Assembly: GCA_019187085.1 (NCBI GenBank) | Contig: JABARS010000001.1 | Location: 248,001 to 312,000, forward strand | DNA length: 64,000 bases | Direction: 5' to 3' | From: Pseudorhodoplanes sp. | GTDB lineage: Bacteria; Pseudomonadota; Alphaproteobacteria; Rhizobiales; Xanthobacteraceae | Part shown: positions 1-8,291 of the stretch, in pieces | Layout of the letters: the number at the start of each line of letters is the position of its first letter | Position numbering within the stretch: position 1 is the stretch's first letter | The notes under the pieces: model-generated | The model's input: only the letters and a program-made list of their open reading frames with translations | Databases searched by the model: none | Told to the model about the DNA's origin: nothing | Position numbers and translations under genes: made by a program

Positions 1-159
1 TTGCCGATTCCCAGTCGAACCGGTTGAGCCCGATCACGAGACGATGCTCGGACGGCCGCCAGATGATGTCCTCGACCCGCACCACTGCGTCCTGCAGATG
101 CGCGGACACGACTTCGAGATCCTCCTTGTCGAGGGCGATGAGCTTGAGCGTGTCCATGG
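1..159 (-). CDS. DUF2948 family protein (N-terminal part)
   Basis: The reverse strand reads 53 codons from an ATG at 159 to the window edge, beginning MDTLKLIALDKEDL and containing AHLQDAV and NRFDWE, which is the N-terminal pattern of the DUF2948 family. The biochemical role of the family is unknown. In many Hyphomicrobiales it lies between murA and hisD, and here it follows murA and two small exported proteins on the same strand, so hisD probably lies just outside the window. The C-terminus is cut off. Confidence 0.8.
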
Positions 160-240
160 CCGTGCCGGTCCCGCCGGATGTTCGCTTGTCGAATGAAAAT
201 TAGGAAGCCGCGCTAGGGGACGCAAGGCTTGCGGAGCGCA

Positions 241-675
241 TTACTGGAACGAAACGCAGGCCGGCCGCACGATGACGCCGACCGCCTGCTGCCGGAAGCG
301 TTTCTTGTAGGCCTCCGTCACAGTGTCGATTTTGACCCGGTCGGCCTCCGGATCGCCGATGACGATCGTGACGATCTTGCTTGGCTCGCGCACCACGCGT
401 TTTCGCACCGGATCGAGCCATTGGCCGGCGGCGTCCACGATCGTCAGGCCGTTCGGGAAACGCGGGGTTAGCTCGCGATCGACAAAGCGCATCCAGGCCG
501 CCTCGTTCACGCCGATGCGCTTACCGATCTTGCGCCCGAACATCAGTTCGACGACGGCGGTGCTTTTCTGATCGGTCCGGCATGCCAGTTGCGCGGTCAC
601 CGGCGTTGCGAACATGGCTGAGCAGACAACAAAAGCGGCGACGACAGACAGCGATCGCGCCGCGCCGCCGGTCAT
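241..675 (-). CDS. Exported DUF3574 domain protein
   Basis: 144 residues. Residues 1-28 form a signal peptide (basic MTGGAAR start, hydrophobic core, AQ cleavage region), so the mature protein should be periplasmic. The mature part carries the DUF3574 pattern: VELMFGRKIG near its start, then a W-x-R-F-V-D-x-E-L-T-P-R-F-P-x-G-L segment. Cysteines lie near both ends of the mature protein and could pair. Function is unknown. The ATG overlaps the stop of the upstream acyl-carrier-like gene by four bases (ATGA), which implies translational coupling and a shared role. It belongs to the murA transcription unit. The family call is from recognised motifs, not a search. Confidence 0.75.
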   Translation of the reverse strand: MTGGAARSLSVVAAFVVCSAMFATPVTAQLACRTDQKSTAVVELMFGRKIGKRIGVNEAAWMRFVDRELTPRFPNGLTIVDAAGQWLDPVRKRVVREPSKIVTIVIGDPEADRVKIDTVTEAYKKRFRQQAVGVIVRPACVSFQ

Positions 676-1004
676 CGGCAGCCCGTTTTCGCATTCTTGT
701 TGGCGTAGGCCAGCATGTCGCCGACCGTCTTCATCCTGTCGGCGTCTTCGTCGGAAATCTCGATATTGAACTGCTCTTCCATGGCGAGAACCAGTTCCAC
801 CTGATCGAGATCGTCGGCGCCGAAATCCTTTTCGAGGTTCGCGCCCGAAACGACCTTCGCGCGATCGACGCCCAGATGCTCGGCGATGAGCCTGGTCACG
901 GCATCCTTGCAATCGGCGGCGCGCGAAGGCGTTGCCAGAACCGCAACGGCGAGCGCGACGGCGCGCGCCATCTGCAGCGCCCCCGCCGGCCTGCAGCCCC
1001 TCAT
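672..1004 (-). CDS. Exported acyl-carrier-like protein lacking the carrier serine
   Basis: 110 residues from the ATG at 1004, which has a GGGGA ribosome site; an ATG at 971 would give 99. Residues about 12-30 are a hydrophobic signal sequence ending in SRA. The rest has the acyl carrier fold pattern: an IAEHLGV helix, a KDFGADDLDQVELVLAMEE core and an IEISDEDA helix. In true carriers the core is GADSLD, and the serine takes 4'-phosphopantetheine; here that position (about residue 65) is aspartate. So the protein looks both exported and unable to carry acyl groups in the normal way. It sits 29 bases behind murA and overlaps the DUF3574 gene, also exported. Role unknown, perhaps a periplasmic binding or scaffold protein. 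Confidence 0.75.
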   Translation of the reverse strand: MRGCRPAGALQMARAVALAVAVLATPSRAADCKDAVTRLIAEHLGVDRAKVVSGANLEKDFGADDLDQVELVLAMEEQFNIEISDEDADRMKTVGDMLAYANKNAKTGCR

Positions 1005-1033
1005 CCGGATTTTCCCCGCGGACACGAAGACCG

Positions 1034-2323
1034 TCAGCCGCTGATGCGCTCGATCGCGGCACCACACTGGCCGAGCTTCTCCTCCAGCCGCTCGAACCCG
1101 CGATCGAGGTGATAGACGCGGTTGACCACCGTCTCGCCTTCGGCGGCAAGGGCTGCGATCACGAGCGAGACCGAGGCGCGCAGGTCGGTCGCCATCACGG
1201 GCGCCCCCTTGAGCCGTTCGACGCCCTCGATGGTCGCGGTTTGACCGTCGAGCGAGATGCGCGCGCCGAGCCGCGCCAGCTCCTGCACGTGCATGAAACG
1301 GTTCTCGAAAATGGTCTCTGTGATATGCGAGGTGCCCCTGGCGCGCGTCATCAGCGCCATGAGCTGCGCCTGCAGGTCGGTCGGGAAGCCAGGGAACGGC
1401 TCGGTCGTGACATCGACCGGAGCGATGCCGGCGCCATTGCGCGCCACCCGCACGCCCTCGTTGGTCGCGGTCACGGTTGCGCCGACCTGCACGAGCACGT
1501 CGAGTGCGGACTGCAGCAATTCGGCGCGCGCGCCCTGCAGCAGGACGTCGCCGCCGGTCATCGCCACCGCCATCGCATAGGTTCCGGTCTCGATGCGGTC
1601 GGGCAGCACGCTGTGGCGCGCGCCGGACAGGCTCGACACGCCCTCGATCACGATCTGCCGGGTGCCGGCGCCCGAAATGCGCGCACCCATCTTGACCAGG
1701 CAATCGGCGACGTCGGTGATTTCCGGCTCGCAGGCCGCGTTCTCGATCACGGTCGTGCCCTGCGCAAGCGCGGCCGCCATCACCGCGACATGCGTGCCGC
1801 CGACCGTGACTTTCGGGAACACGATCTCCCCGCCGCGCAGGCCGCGCGGGGCGCGCGCGATGGCATAGCCACCTTCGATATCGATTTTCGCGCCCAGACG
1901 CTCGAGCGCCATGATCAGGAGGTCCACCGGTCGGGTGCCGATCGCGCAGCCTCCGGGCAACGACACCCGCGCCTCGCCCATCCGCGCAACGAGCGGGGCG
2001 ATGACCCAGAAGCTCGCGCGCATTTTCGAGACGAGCTCGTAGGGCGCGGTCGTGTCGACGATCTTCTCGGCCGAAATCTTGACCGTCTGGCCCTTGTTGT
2101 CGGCATCGCCCGAGCGCTTGCCCGACAGCATGACATCCACGCCGTGATTGTTGAGGATGCGCTGGAGCTGCACCACGTCGGCGAGATGAGGCACGTTGTC
2201 GAGGACGAGGGTCTTGTCCGTCAGCAGGCTCGCGATCATCAGCGGTAGGGTCGCATTCTTGGCGCCCGAGATCGGGATCTCGCCATGGAGCGGGCGCCCG
2301 CCGGTGATACGAATACGATCCAT
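1034..2323 (-). CDS. murA: UDP-N-acetylglucosamine 1-carboxyvinyltransferase
   Basis: 429 residues, the usual length. MurA transfers enolpyruvate from phosphoenolpyruvate to UDP-GlcNAc, the first committed step of peptidoglycan synthesis, in the cytoplasm. The N-terminal SGAKNATLP segment has the conserved lysine at position 22. The [13 protein letters not shown] loop has the catalytic cysteine at about 126, the residue fosfomycin alkylates, so the enzyme should be of the fosfomycin-sensitive type. I chose the ATG at 2323 (MDRIRITGG) over a longer reading that adds 16 unconserved residues. It is followed by the acyl-carrier-like, DUF3574 and DUF2948 genes on the same strand, the last being a common murA neighbour in this order. 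Confidence 0.97.
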   Translation of the reverse strand: MDRIRITGGRPLHGEIPISGAKNATLPLMIASLLTDKTLVLDNVPHLADVVQLQRILNNHGVDVMLSGKRSGDADNKGQTVKISAEKIVDTTAPYELVSKMRASFWVIAPLVARMGEARVSLPGGCAIGTRPVDLLIMALERLGAKIDIEGGYAIARAPRGLRGGEIVFPKVTVGGTHVAVMAAALAQGTTVIENAACEPEITDVADCLVKMGARISGAGTRQIVIEGVSSLSGARHSVLPDRIETGTYAMAVAMTGGDVLLQGARAELLQSALDVLVQVGATVTATNEGVRVARNGAGIAPVDVTTEPFPGFPTDLQAQLMALMTRARGTSHITETIFENRFMHVQELARLGARISLDGQTATIEGVERLKGAPVMATDLRASVSLVIAALAAEGETVVNRVYHLDRGFERLEEKLGQCGAAIERISG

Positions 2324-2404
2324 TGTAAAGCCCCCGCTGCGGCACCCCAGTGTGCCGTTCTGCCCTGTCACCTCGCCGCGCGAATCGGGCGAAAGTGGGA
2401 ATGA

Positions 2405-2581
2405 TCAGCGCTCCCGCCCGTCCTGCACCGGACGCGCCTCGCCGAGGGACTCAGCCTCGTCGGCTGTCGCCGAAGACCGTTCCCGCTCCTGCACCTTACG
2501 GCGGCGCAGGTTGTCCCGCAAAGCCCGGGCCCGACGCTCGGACGCGTCGGGGCGGCTTTTTCGTTCGTTTTCGGCCGGCAT
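2405..2581 (-). CDS. Small basic protein upstream of murA
   Basis: 58 residues starting MPAENERK and rich in Arg and Lys, with a helical core resembling RRARALRDNLRRRK. Short proteins with this ALR-x-NL-x-RRK pattern are common in alphaproteobacteria, often near murA; their function is not known to me. A longer in-frame reading to 2725 exists, but the added part is low-complexity Ala/Arg sequence, so the short form is preferred. The stop is 81 bases before murA on the same strand. Confidence 0.55.
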   Translation of the reverse strand: MPAENERKSRPDASERRARALRDNLRRRKVQERERSSATADEAESLGEARPVQDGRER

Positions 2582-2726
2582 AGCGGTCGACCTAGCCCCA
2601 ACCGGGCCCGCTTTCAAGCGGGCCGCCCGCGCCTTGCGGGACTTCTGCCATCCTTGCGGCGGCGCGCCCCTTGTGGCAGTTACAGCCGCGCCGGCCGCTG
2701 CGTTTTCGAGACCGGCCTCATTCAAA

Positions 2727-2764
<38 letters not shown>

Positions 2765-2858
2765 TGGAGACGCTTTCGCTTGAAACTGACAGCGGAGGAG
2801 GTACTTAGAGTTTTCGCCCCACGCCCGGGGCAACAGAGGGGTAACGAGAGTCGAGTTC

Positions 2859-3151
2859 GCTGCCGTAGCTCAGTGGTAGAGCACTCCCTTGGTAGACTTG
2901 CCCACCCGGCCGGAAACGACCGGGAGCGCACCGCCCAAATTCGGGGAAACCGTCCGGACCAGCCGACGGCAATCCCGAGCCAAGCCCGGCTCGCCGGGAA
3001 GGTGTAGAGGCCAGACGGGTGGCGCCTAACGATCCGACAGGATCAATGGCGAAGGGATGGTCCAGCGCACAAACGCCGCAACGCGGCGGACGCGAAAGCG
3101 TCAGTGTGATGAAGGGAGAGGTCGACAGTTCAATCCTGTCCGGCAGCACCA
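2859..3151 (+). tRNA. tRNA-Thr (GGU anticodon) interrupted by a group I intron
   Basis: Exons are 2859-2893 and 3112-3151; the spliced tRNA is 75 nt with an encoded CCA. Acceptor GCTGCCG pairs with CGGCAGC. The D stem is GCTC/GAGC. The anticodon stem CTCCC/GGGAG closes the loop TTGGTAA, which is completed only after splicing. The T stem GACAG/CTGTC holds the loop TTCAATC. The anticodon GGT reads threonine codons ACC and ACU. The break lies between positions 36 and 37, after U36 and before AA, the site used by the known group I intron of Azoarcus tRNA-Ile(CAU). A scanner that does not model introns would miss this gene. Confidence 0.95.
2894..3111 (+). ncRNA. Self-splicing group I intron (IC3-like) in tRNA-Thr
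   Basis: 218 nt, no reading frame for an endonuclease. The conserved core elements occur in order: P at 2937-2951 (AAATTCGGGGAAACC), Q at 2971-2985 (AATCCCGAGCCAAGC), R at 3001-3018 (GGTGTAGAGGCCAGACGG) and S at 3051-3065 (GAAGGGATGGTCCAG). P7 pairs GGCCA of R with TGGTC of S; against the usual GACTA/TAGTC it shows covariation. A GAAA-capped hairpin at about 2903-2922 fits P2, GATCC/GGATC at 3031-3044 fits P8, and two hairpins at about 3073-3102 fit P9. Exon GGU can pair with intron GCC at 2900-2902 as P1 with the U-G wobble. The last intron base is G (3111), as required. Splicing itself is inferred. Confidence 0.95.
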
Positions 3152-3328
3152 TCCAGCACCACGGCATTCACAGCATCCCGCAGCCCCAAGCTGCCCTATC
3201 CATGCTACTCGATGCATGCTGCGCCGCCAGCGTCGTCGTGGCAGGCACGGTGCCATGACATGGCTCAAAATACGGACGCTTGCTGTCGTTTAGTTTAATT
3301 TCAGAATCAATCTTCGAAAGTGGCGCAA

Positions 3329-3673
3329 ATGATCAAGTCCCTTAATATCGTCCTGGCTGCGATCGTTCTGACCGCGACCGCAACCTCGGCGACGGCCCAG
3401 CGTCCAAGGCCGCCGGGCGCGCCGGATCCGGGCCGCGTCCTCGCACAGAGCATGTGCGCCGAATGTCATGCAGTGCAATCGGGTCAATATGTTTCGCCCA
3501 ACGCATATGCCCCGAGCTTCGAGCGGATCGCCAATGTCCCGGGCATGTCGGTGCCGGCCTTGTGGTCGGCGCTGCACAGCTCGCATCGGCGCATGCCGAA
3601 CATCATACTGCGCCCCGACGAAACCGGGGCGATCGTCAACTACATCCTGACGCTGCAAGATGCCGAAGACTGA
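3329..3673 (+). CDS. Small periplasmic c-type cytochrome
   Basis: 114 residues with a signal peptide (about 1-24, ending ATAQ). The haem site CAECH is at 43-47 and a likely axial methionine at 89 (HRRMPN), so this is a class I single-haem cytochrome c. The family serves periplasmic electron transfer; no specific partner can be named. The ATG at 3329 is preferred to a GTG at 3320 because GAAAG lies eight bases before it. The next cytochrome gene overlaps its end by 14 bases, so the two are almost certainly made together. Confidence 0.85.
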   Translation: MIKSLNIVLAAIVLTATATSATAQRPRPPGAPDPGRVLAQSMCAECHAVQSGQYVSPNAYAPSFERIANVPGMSVPALWSALHSSHRRMPNIILRPDETGAIVNYILTLQDAED

Positions 3674-4007
3674 CCGCAGCAAGCGCACAGCGGCGCTGGC
3701 CGCTTTCGCCGCGATCGTGCTTCTCGGCAGCGCAGCGCTTGCGCTCGATCGCACGCCGGTGGAGCGGGGACGCACGCTCGCCGCGCAATTATGCGGCCAT
3801 TGCCATTCACTGGACGTGACAGGCGCGGGCACGCATCCCGGCGCGCCCTCGTTCCGGCATCTTGCCGCGCGCATCGAACTCGACGGCTTTCAGGAGCGCC
3901 TGCGGGAAGGGCTGATCGCCGGCCACCGCGACATGCCGCAGACAAAGCTGACGCGCGACGAGGCCAGGGCGATCACCGCCTTCATCCGCTCGATCCAGAC
4001 GCCATGA
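3660..4007 (+). CDS. Second small periplasmic c-type cytochrome
   Basis: 115 residues. An uncleaved or cleavable hydrophobic segment (about 11-29, ending ALA) directs it to the periplasm. The haem motif CGHCH is at 45-49 and the likely methionine ligand at 92 (GHRDMPQ). It starts inside the end of the preceding cytochrome gene in another frame. The two share architecture but differ in sequence, as in a diverged tandem pair. They could form a short relay or a two-subunit electron donor or acceptor; nothing next to them shows the oxidoreductase they serve. Confidence 0.85.
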   Translation: MPKTDRSKRTAALAAFAAIVLLGSAALALDRTPVERGRTLAAQLCGHCHSLDVTGAGTHPGAPSFRHLAARIELDGFQERLREGLIAGHRDMPQTKLTRDEARAITAFIRSIQTP

Positions 4008-4027
4008 TCCGGCGCGCCCGCGAAACG

Positions 4028-4058
4028 AAAAAGCCGCCCGCACAAGGCGGACGGCTTT
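4028..4058 (-). terminator. Rho-independent terminator after the 27-residue peptide gene
   Basis: AAAGCCG-C-CCGC and GCGG-A-CGGCTTT form a 12-bp stem with one mismatch and a short ACAAG loop. Read on the minus strand the stem is followed by five T residues, so it should stop transcripts of the small gene ending at 4084. In the other direction it may weakly serve the cytochrome pair. Confidence 0.7.
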
Positions 4059-4083
4059 CCGATCGGCATTCGCTGTCGAACGA

Positions 4084-4167
4084 TCAGTTCAGACCGCCCA
4101 ACAGCCAGACGATCAGAATGATCGGCAAAGGGATGCCGATAAGCCATAACAGCAGGCCTCGTCCCAT
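4084..4167 (-). CDS. 27-residue single-span membrane peptide
   Basis: The sequence begins MGRGLLLWLIGIPLPI and continues as one hydrophobic helix ending WLLGGLN. A perfect AAGGAG lies seven bases before the ATG and a terminator follows 25 bases after the stop, so it is a free-standing gene and not the tail of a longer frame. Peptides of the MGRGxLLWLxGIPxPIIxL type recur in proteobacteria and are annotated as hypothetical; I know of no function. It is divergent from hemA, and both share an intergenic region containing an FNR-type site. Confidence 0.75.
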   Translation of the reverse strand: MGRGLLLWLIGIPLPIILIVWLLGGLN

Positions 4168-4310
4168 GAAGCGGCTCCTTGATGTCGATGCATGATGATC
4201 AGGAAACGCATGTGCGGCGGGCGGGTTCCTCCAGAGGCCATGCCGAGGCCGGCCGGCGAACGGCCGGAAACATGCGCTGAGGGCGCGGTTCGCATGCAAT
4301 CCGGGGCCAT

Positions 4311-4324
4311 TTGATTACGATCAA
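4311..4324. promoter_or_regulatory. FNR/FixK box in the hemA upstream region
   Basis: TTGATTACGATCAA is a perfect match to the FNR/FixK consensus TTGAT-N4-ATCAA. It lies 128 bases before the hemA start and 144 before the small membrane peptide start. Activation of hemA by FixK2 or FnrL under low oxygen is established in Bradyrhizobium and Rhodobacter. A class II promoter here would start transcription near 4359. The site could also act on the divergent small gene. Confidence 0.8.
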
Positions 4325-4451
4325 AGACGGATGGTCGCGATTTGCTGCCTATTGCGCCTCGACAAGAAGGCTTGAACGCTTCTAAAAAGGGTATCAAGGC
4401 CCGGTTCCCCTTCCGGTCAAAGCCATCGCGGGCCACGAACTGCGAGACGCC

Positions 4452-5678
4452 ATGGACTATAACGCCTTTTTCACTGACGCCCTGTCCCGCTTGCGCGAGG
4501 AGCGCCGGTATCGGGTGTTCGCCGATCTCGAACGCATCGCCGGCCGCTTCCCGCAAACCATCTGGCATTCGCCGGCCGGGCCGCGCGAAATCATTGTCTG
4601 GTGCTCCAACGATTATCTCGGCATGGGCCAGCATCCAAAGGTGATCGGCGCCATGGTCGAGACCGCCACCCGCATGGGGACCGGCGCCGGCGGCACGCGC
4701 AACATTTCTGGCACCAACCACCCCCTGATCGAACTCGAGAAAGAGCTTGCCGACCTGCATGGCAAAGACGCGGCGCTCGTCTTCACGTCCGGCTACGTGT
4801 CGAACCAGACCGGCATCTCGACCATCGCCAGGCTGATGCCGAACTGCCTGATCCTGTCGGACGCCTACAACCATAATTCGATGATCGAAGGCATCCGCCA
4901 GTCCGGCTGCGACAAGGTGGTTTTCCAGCACAACGATCTCGCCCATCTCGAACGGCTCCTGAAGGAGACCGATCCGGCACGGCCGAAATTCGTGGTGTTC
5001 GAGAGCATCTATTCGATGGATGCCGACATCGCCCCGATCGGGGAGATTTGCGACCTCGCCAGACGCTATAATGCAATGACGTATCTCGATGAGGTCCATG
5101 CGGTCGGCATGTATGGCCCGCGCGGCGCCGGCGTTGCCGAGCGCGACGGCGTGATGGACCGCGTCGATGTGATCGAGGGCACGCTCGGCAAGGCCTTCGG
5201 CTGCTTCGGCGGCTATATCACCGGCAGCGAGGCGCTGTGCGACGCGGTACGCTCCTATGCGCCGGGCTTCATCTTCACGACCGCATTGCCGCCGGCGGTG
5301 TGCGCGGCCGCAGCCGCCTCGATCCGCCATCTGAAGACCTCGCAATGGGAACGCGACCGTCACCAGGATCGCGTAGCGCGCACCAAGGCGGTGCTCACCG
5401 CCGCCGGCCTGCCGGTGATGCCGAGCGAGACCCACATCATCCCGATCGCGGTCGGCGACCCCGAAAAATGCAAGGCGGCAAGCGACATGCTGCTGTCCGA
5501 CCACGGCATCTACATCCAGCCGATCAATTATCCGACCGTGCCGAAAGGCACCGAGCGGCTGCGCGTCACCCCCTCGCCCTATCACGACGACAAGCTCGTC
5601 GACGCGCTGGCGAACGCGCTGGTGGATGTGTGGCAGCGCCTGGAACTACCGCTGCGGCGCGCGCTCGCGGCCGAGTAA
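4452..5678 (+). CDS. hemA: 5-aminolevulinate synthase
   Basis: 408 residues, full length. The enzyme condenses glycine and succinyl-CoA to 5-aminolevulinate, starting haem synthesis by the C4 route typical of alphaproteobacteria. It is a fold-type I PLP enzyme: TSGYVSNQ and [14 protein letters not shown] in the PLP-binding half, [10 protein letters not shown] with the PLP aspartate at about 213, and GTLGKAFG with the Schiff-base lysine at about 247. The product feeds haem a and c made for the oxidase and cytochromes in this window. The long leader contains a perfect FNR/FixK site, so oxygen control is likely. Confidence 0.97.
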   Translation: MDYNAFFTDALSRLREERRYRVFADLERIAGRFPQTIWHSPAGPREIIVWCSNDYLGMGQHPKVIGAMVETATRMGTGAGGTRNISGTNHPLIELEKELADLHGKDAALVFTSGYVSNQTGISTIARLMPNCLILSDAYNHNSMIEGIRQSGCDKVVFQHNDLAHLERLLKETDPARPKFVVFESIYSMDADIAPIGEICDLARRYNAMTYLDEVHAVGMYGPRGAGVAERDGVMDRVDVIEGTLGKAFGCFGGYITGSEALCDAVRSYAPGFIFTTALPPAVCAAAAASIRHLKTSQWERDRHQDRVARTKAVLTAAGLPVMPSETHIIPIAVGDPEKCKAASDMLLSDHGIYIQPINYPTVPKGTERLRVTPSPYHDDKLVDALANALVDVWQRLELPLRRALAAE

Positions 5679-5699
5679 GTTCGGCTTGAGTAAGCCCGG

Positions 5700-6770
5700 C
5701 TATTGCTCGCCGCTGGTCATCCGGCGGCGCGTGGCATAGGCGACTGCGACCGGCATCATCACCGAGACATAGAAGAAGCGCCACAGGTGATGGGCGCCGA
5801 CAAAAGCCGGATCGAGATGAAGCGCGAAGGCGAGGATCGTCATCGCTTCCAGTCCGCCCGGCGCATAGGCGATCAGCACGTCGGCAAAGCTCAGCGACAA
5901 CAGCCAGGCGGCGGCGAACGCAAACAGCGCGGCGACCGTCGTACCCACCGCCAGCGCACCGAACGCGGCACCCGCTAGCGCGCGCATGCGGGCCAAGTCG
6001 GTACCCGCGAACCGCGAACCGATCAGCGCGCCCAGCCCCACGAACGAGGCCGTCACGATGCCGGACGGCAGATTGATCTGCACGTAGCCCGCGCCGTGCA
6101 GCAGACCGGACATCACCATCGAGCCGACGATCAGTCCGCCCGGCATGCGCAGCCGGTAGGCGATCAGCGCCGCCAGCGTCGAAAGCAGCGTCAGGACCGC
6201 AAGCTCGCCCGCGCTTTCACGCAATGACGGAAGCGGGACCGGCTCGGGCGGGGCGCCCGCCATGCCGCATGCGGCGATGATCAGCGGAAGGCCGACCGCC
6301 AGCACGAGCACCCGGACGGTCTGCACGATCGCAACCGAACGCAGATCGGCATTGGCGTCGGCAGCGAGCGCCAGCGCCTGCGAGAGCGCGCCGGGCGCTG
6401 CGGCAAAGAGCGCCGACATGATGTCCCAGCCGTGCACGCGCTGCAGATAGAGCGCGATCGCAAGTGTTGAACAGCTCATCGCAAGCGCAAGCGCGAACAT
6501 GCTGACCGGCCAGGTCGCAATGCGCAGCACGGTGTCGGGCGTGACGGCGGCGCCGAGCGAGATGCCGAGCACGACGAACAGGATTCGCGAGAACAGATTC
6601 GGCACATGGATCGGACGCCCGGCAAGCGCTGCGCCCGCCGTCAGCAGGATCGCGCCCGACAGCCAGCCCGCCGGCAAGCCGGCGAGACCGAATGCAGCGC
6701 CGCCAGCCGCCGCATAAAGCAGCGTCTCGGCGAAACGGCGCAGCAGAATCAGTTGCGAGGGACGAGGCAT
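5700..6770 (-). CDS. AbrB family membrane transporter
   Basis: 356 residues, almost wholly hydrophobic, about ten membrane spans in two similar halves. PAGWLSGAILLTA in the first half and PGGLIVGSMVMSG in the second are the duplicated motif of the AbrB family (COG3180/TIGR03082), some of which were once called ammonia monooxygenase-like. APGALSQ and APGGLEAM loops also repeat. The substrate is not known. It converges with hemA and has its own promoter region shared with the divergent gshA. The name AbrB is historical; it is not a DNA-binding regulator. Confidence 0.85.
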   Translation of the reverse strand: MPRPSQLILLRRFAETLLYAAAGGAAFGLAGLPAGWLSGAILLTAGAALAGRPIHVPNLFSRILFVVLGISLGAAVTPDTVLRIATWPVSMFALALAMSCSTLAIALYLQRVHGWDIMSALFAAAPGALSQALALAADANADLRSVAIVQTVRVLVLAVGLPLIIAACGMAGAPPEPVPLPSLRESAGELAVLTLLSTLAALIAYRLRMPGGLIVGSMVMSGLLHGAGYVQINLPSGIVTASFVGLGALIGSRFAGTDLARMRALAGAAFGALAVGTTVAALFAFAAAWLLSLSFADVLIAYAPGGLEAMTILAFALHLDPAFVGAHHLWRFFYVSVMMPVAVAYATRRRMTSGEQ

Positions 6771-6920
6771 GCGCGTTTATGACCGGAACCGGCGTGCGGG
6801 GCAAAACGGCCGCGCGCAGTCGCCCGCGCCGCGGAGCAGGGTTTCGCCCCGCACATTGCCCTGCGGCGCGGGGCCCGTGTAAGGTCGCGGCCCCTCAGCC
6901 GCGATGTATTGCCGGAAGCC

Positions 6921-8291
6921 ATGGCCCGCGACCAGATCGACATGACGCCCATCGAGCGGCGCGACGAGCTCGTCGCGTGGTTCGAAGAGGGCTGCAAGCC
7001 GCGCGCGCAATGGCGCATCGGGACCGAGCACGAGAAATTTCCGTTCACGGTCGAGGGCCATCGCCCCGTACCCTATGACGGACAGCGCGGCATCCGCGCG
7101 TTGCTGGAGGGCATGCAGCTCCTGCTCGGCTGGGAGCCGATCATGGAGGGCGACAACATCATCGGCCTGTTCGACGTGACCGGCGGCGGAGCCATTTCGC
7201 TTGAGCCTGGCGGCCAGTTCGAATTGTCGGGCGCGCCGGTGGAGACCGTCCACCAGACGCACACCGAATTGATGGCGCATCTGGCGCAACTGCGCGAGGT
7301 CGCGCGGCCGCTCGGTATCGGCTTTCTCGGCGTCGGCATGACGCCGAAATGGACGCGCGCCGACATTCCGACCATGCCGAAGGGCCGCTACCGCATCATG
7401 ACGGACTACATGCCGAAGGTCGGCAACCTCGGCCTCGACATGATGTACCGGACCTGCACCGTGCAGACCAATCTCGACTTTTCCTCCGAAGCCGACATGG
7501 TGATGAAGCTGCGGGTAGCGCTCGCGCTGCAGCCGGTGGCGACCGCCCTGTTCGCCAATTCACCGTTCACCGAAGGCAGGCCGAACGGCTTCCTCTCGTT
7601 CCGCTCCGAAATCTGGCGCGACACCGACGCTGACCGTTCCGGCATGCTGCCCTGGGCGTTCGAGGACGGCATGGGCTTCGAGCGCTGGGCCGATTATGCG
7701 CTCGATGTGCCGATGTATTTCATCAAGCGCGGCGACGCCTATATCGATGTGGCCGGCCAGTCATTCCGCGACCTGCTCGCGGGCAAGCTCGCCTCGCATC
7801 CGAACGAGCGCGCGACGATCTCCGACTGGGCCAACCACATCTCGACCATCTTTCCGGAAGTGCGGCTGAAGCGTTACCTGGAAATGCGCGGCTCCGACGG
7901 CGGACCGTGGCGCCGGCTACCGGCGCTGCCGGCCTATTGGGTCGGGCTGCTCTATGACGAGACATCGCTCGATGCCTGCTGGCAGATCGTGCGCGACTGG
8001 AGCGCCGAGGAGCGTCAGGCGCTGCGCGATGCGGTGCCGCGACAGGGCTTCAAGGCGACAATACGCGGAAGCACGCTGCTCGATCTGGCGCGTCAGACGC
8101 TGACGTTTGCGCGTGAAGGCCTGACGCGGCGCAGCCGGCGTAATTTCAGCGGTGTCGACGAGACGCGCTATCTCGAGCCGCTCGAGGAACTGGTAGCGCG
8201 CGGCATCACGCCGGCCGAGGAGTTGCTGGAGAAGTTTCGCGGCCCCTGGGCCGGATCAGTCGAGCCGATCTTCACGGAATATGCCTACTGA
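6921..8291 (+). CDS. gshA: Glutamate-cysteine ligase
   Basis: 456 residues from the ATG at 6921 (MARDQIDMTP); an in-frame TTG 12 bases earlier is less likely. The enzyme joins glutamate and cysteine with ATP, the first and limiting step of glutathione synthesis. The sequence matches the plant/alphaproteobacterial group (GCS2-like), not the enterobacterial one: WRIGTEHEKFPF, GGAISLEPGGQFELSG and MYRTCTVQTNLDF are the substrate- and metal-binding segments. Its stop overlaps the start of ybaK by one base (TGATG), so the two are one transcription unit. Confidence 0.93.
   Translation: MARDQIDMTPIERRDELVAWFEEGCKPRAQWRIGTEHEKFPFTVEGHRPVPYDGQRGIRALLEGMQLLLGWEPIMEGDNIIGLFDVTGGGAISLEPGGQFELSGAPVETVHQTHTELMAHLAQLREVARPLGIGFLGVGMTPKWTRADIPTMPKGRYRIMTDYMPKVGNLGLDMMYRTCTVQTNLDFSSEADMVMKLRVALALQPVATALFANSPFTEGRPNGFLSFRSEIWRDTDADRSGMLPWAFEDGMGFERWADYALDVPMYFIKRGDAYIDVAGQSFRDLLAGKLASHPNERATISDWANHISTIFPEVRLKRYLEMRGSDGGPWRRLPALPAYWVGLLYDETSLDACWQIVRDWSAEERQALRDAVPRQGFKATIRGSTLLDLARQTLTFAREGLTRRSRRNFSGVDETRYLEPLEELVARGITPAEELLEKFRGPWAGSVEPIFTEYAY

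Noticed and set aside
2531..2560. CCGACGC/GCGTCGG hairpin followed by a T run on the plus strand, terminator-like
   Set aside because: It is inside the coding part of the small basic protein, and no plus-strand gene ends there.
2805..3167. 120-codon minus-strand frame and 117- and 79-codon plus-strand frames
   Set aside because: They cover the tRNA exons and the structured intron and are not proteins.
4113..5585. 490-codon frame on the minus strand
   Set aside because: Shadow of hemA; its tail only fuses into the micropeptide region in another frame.
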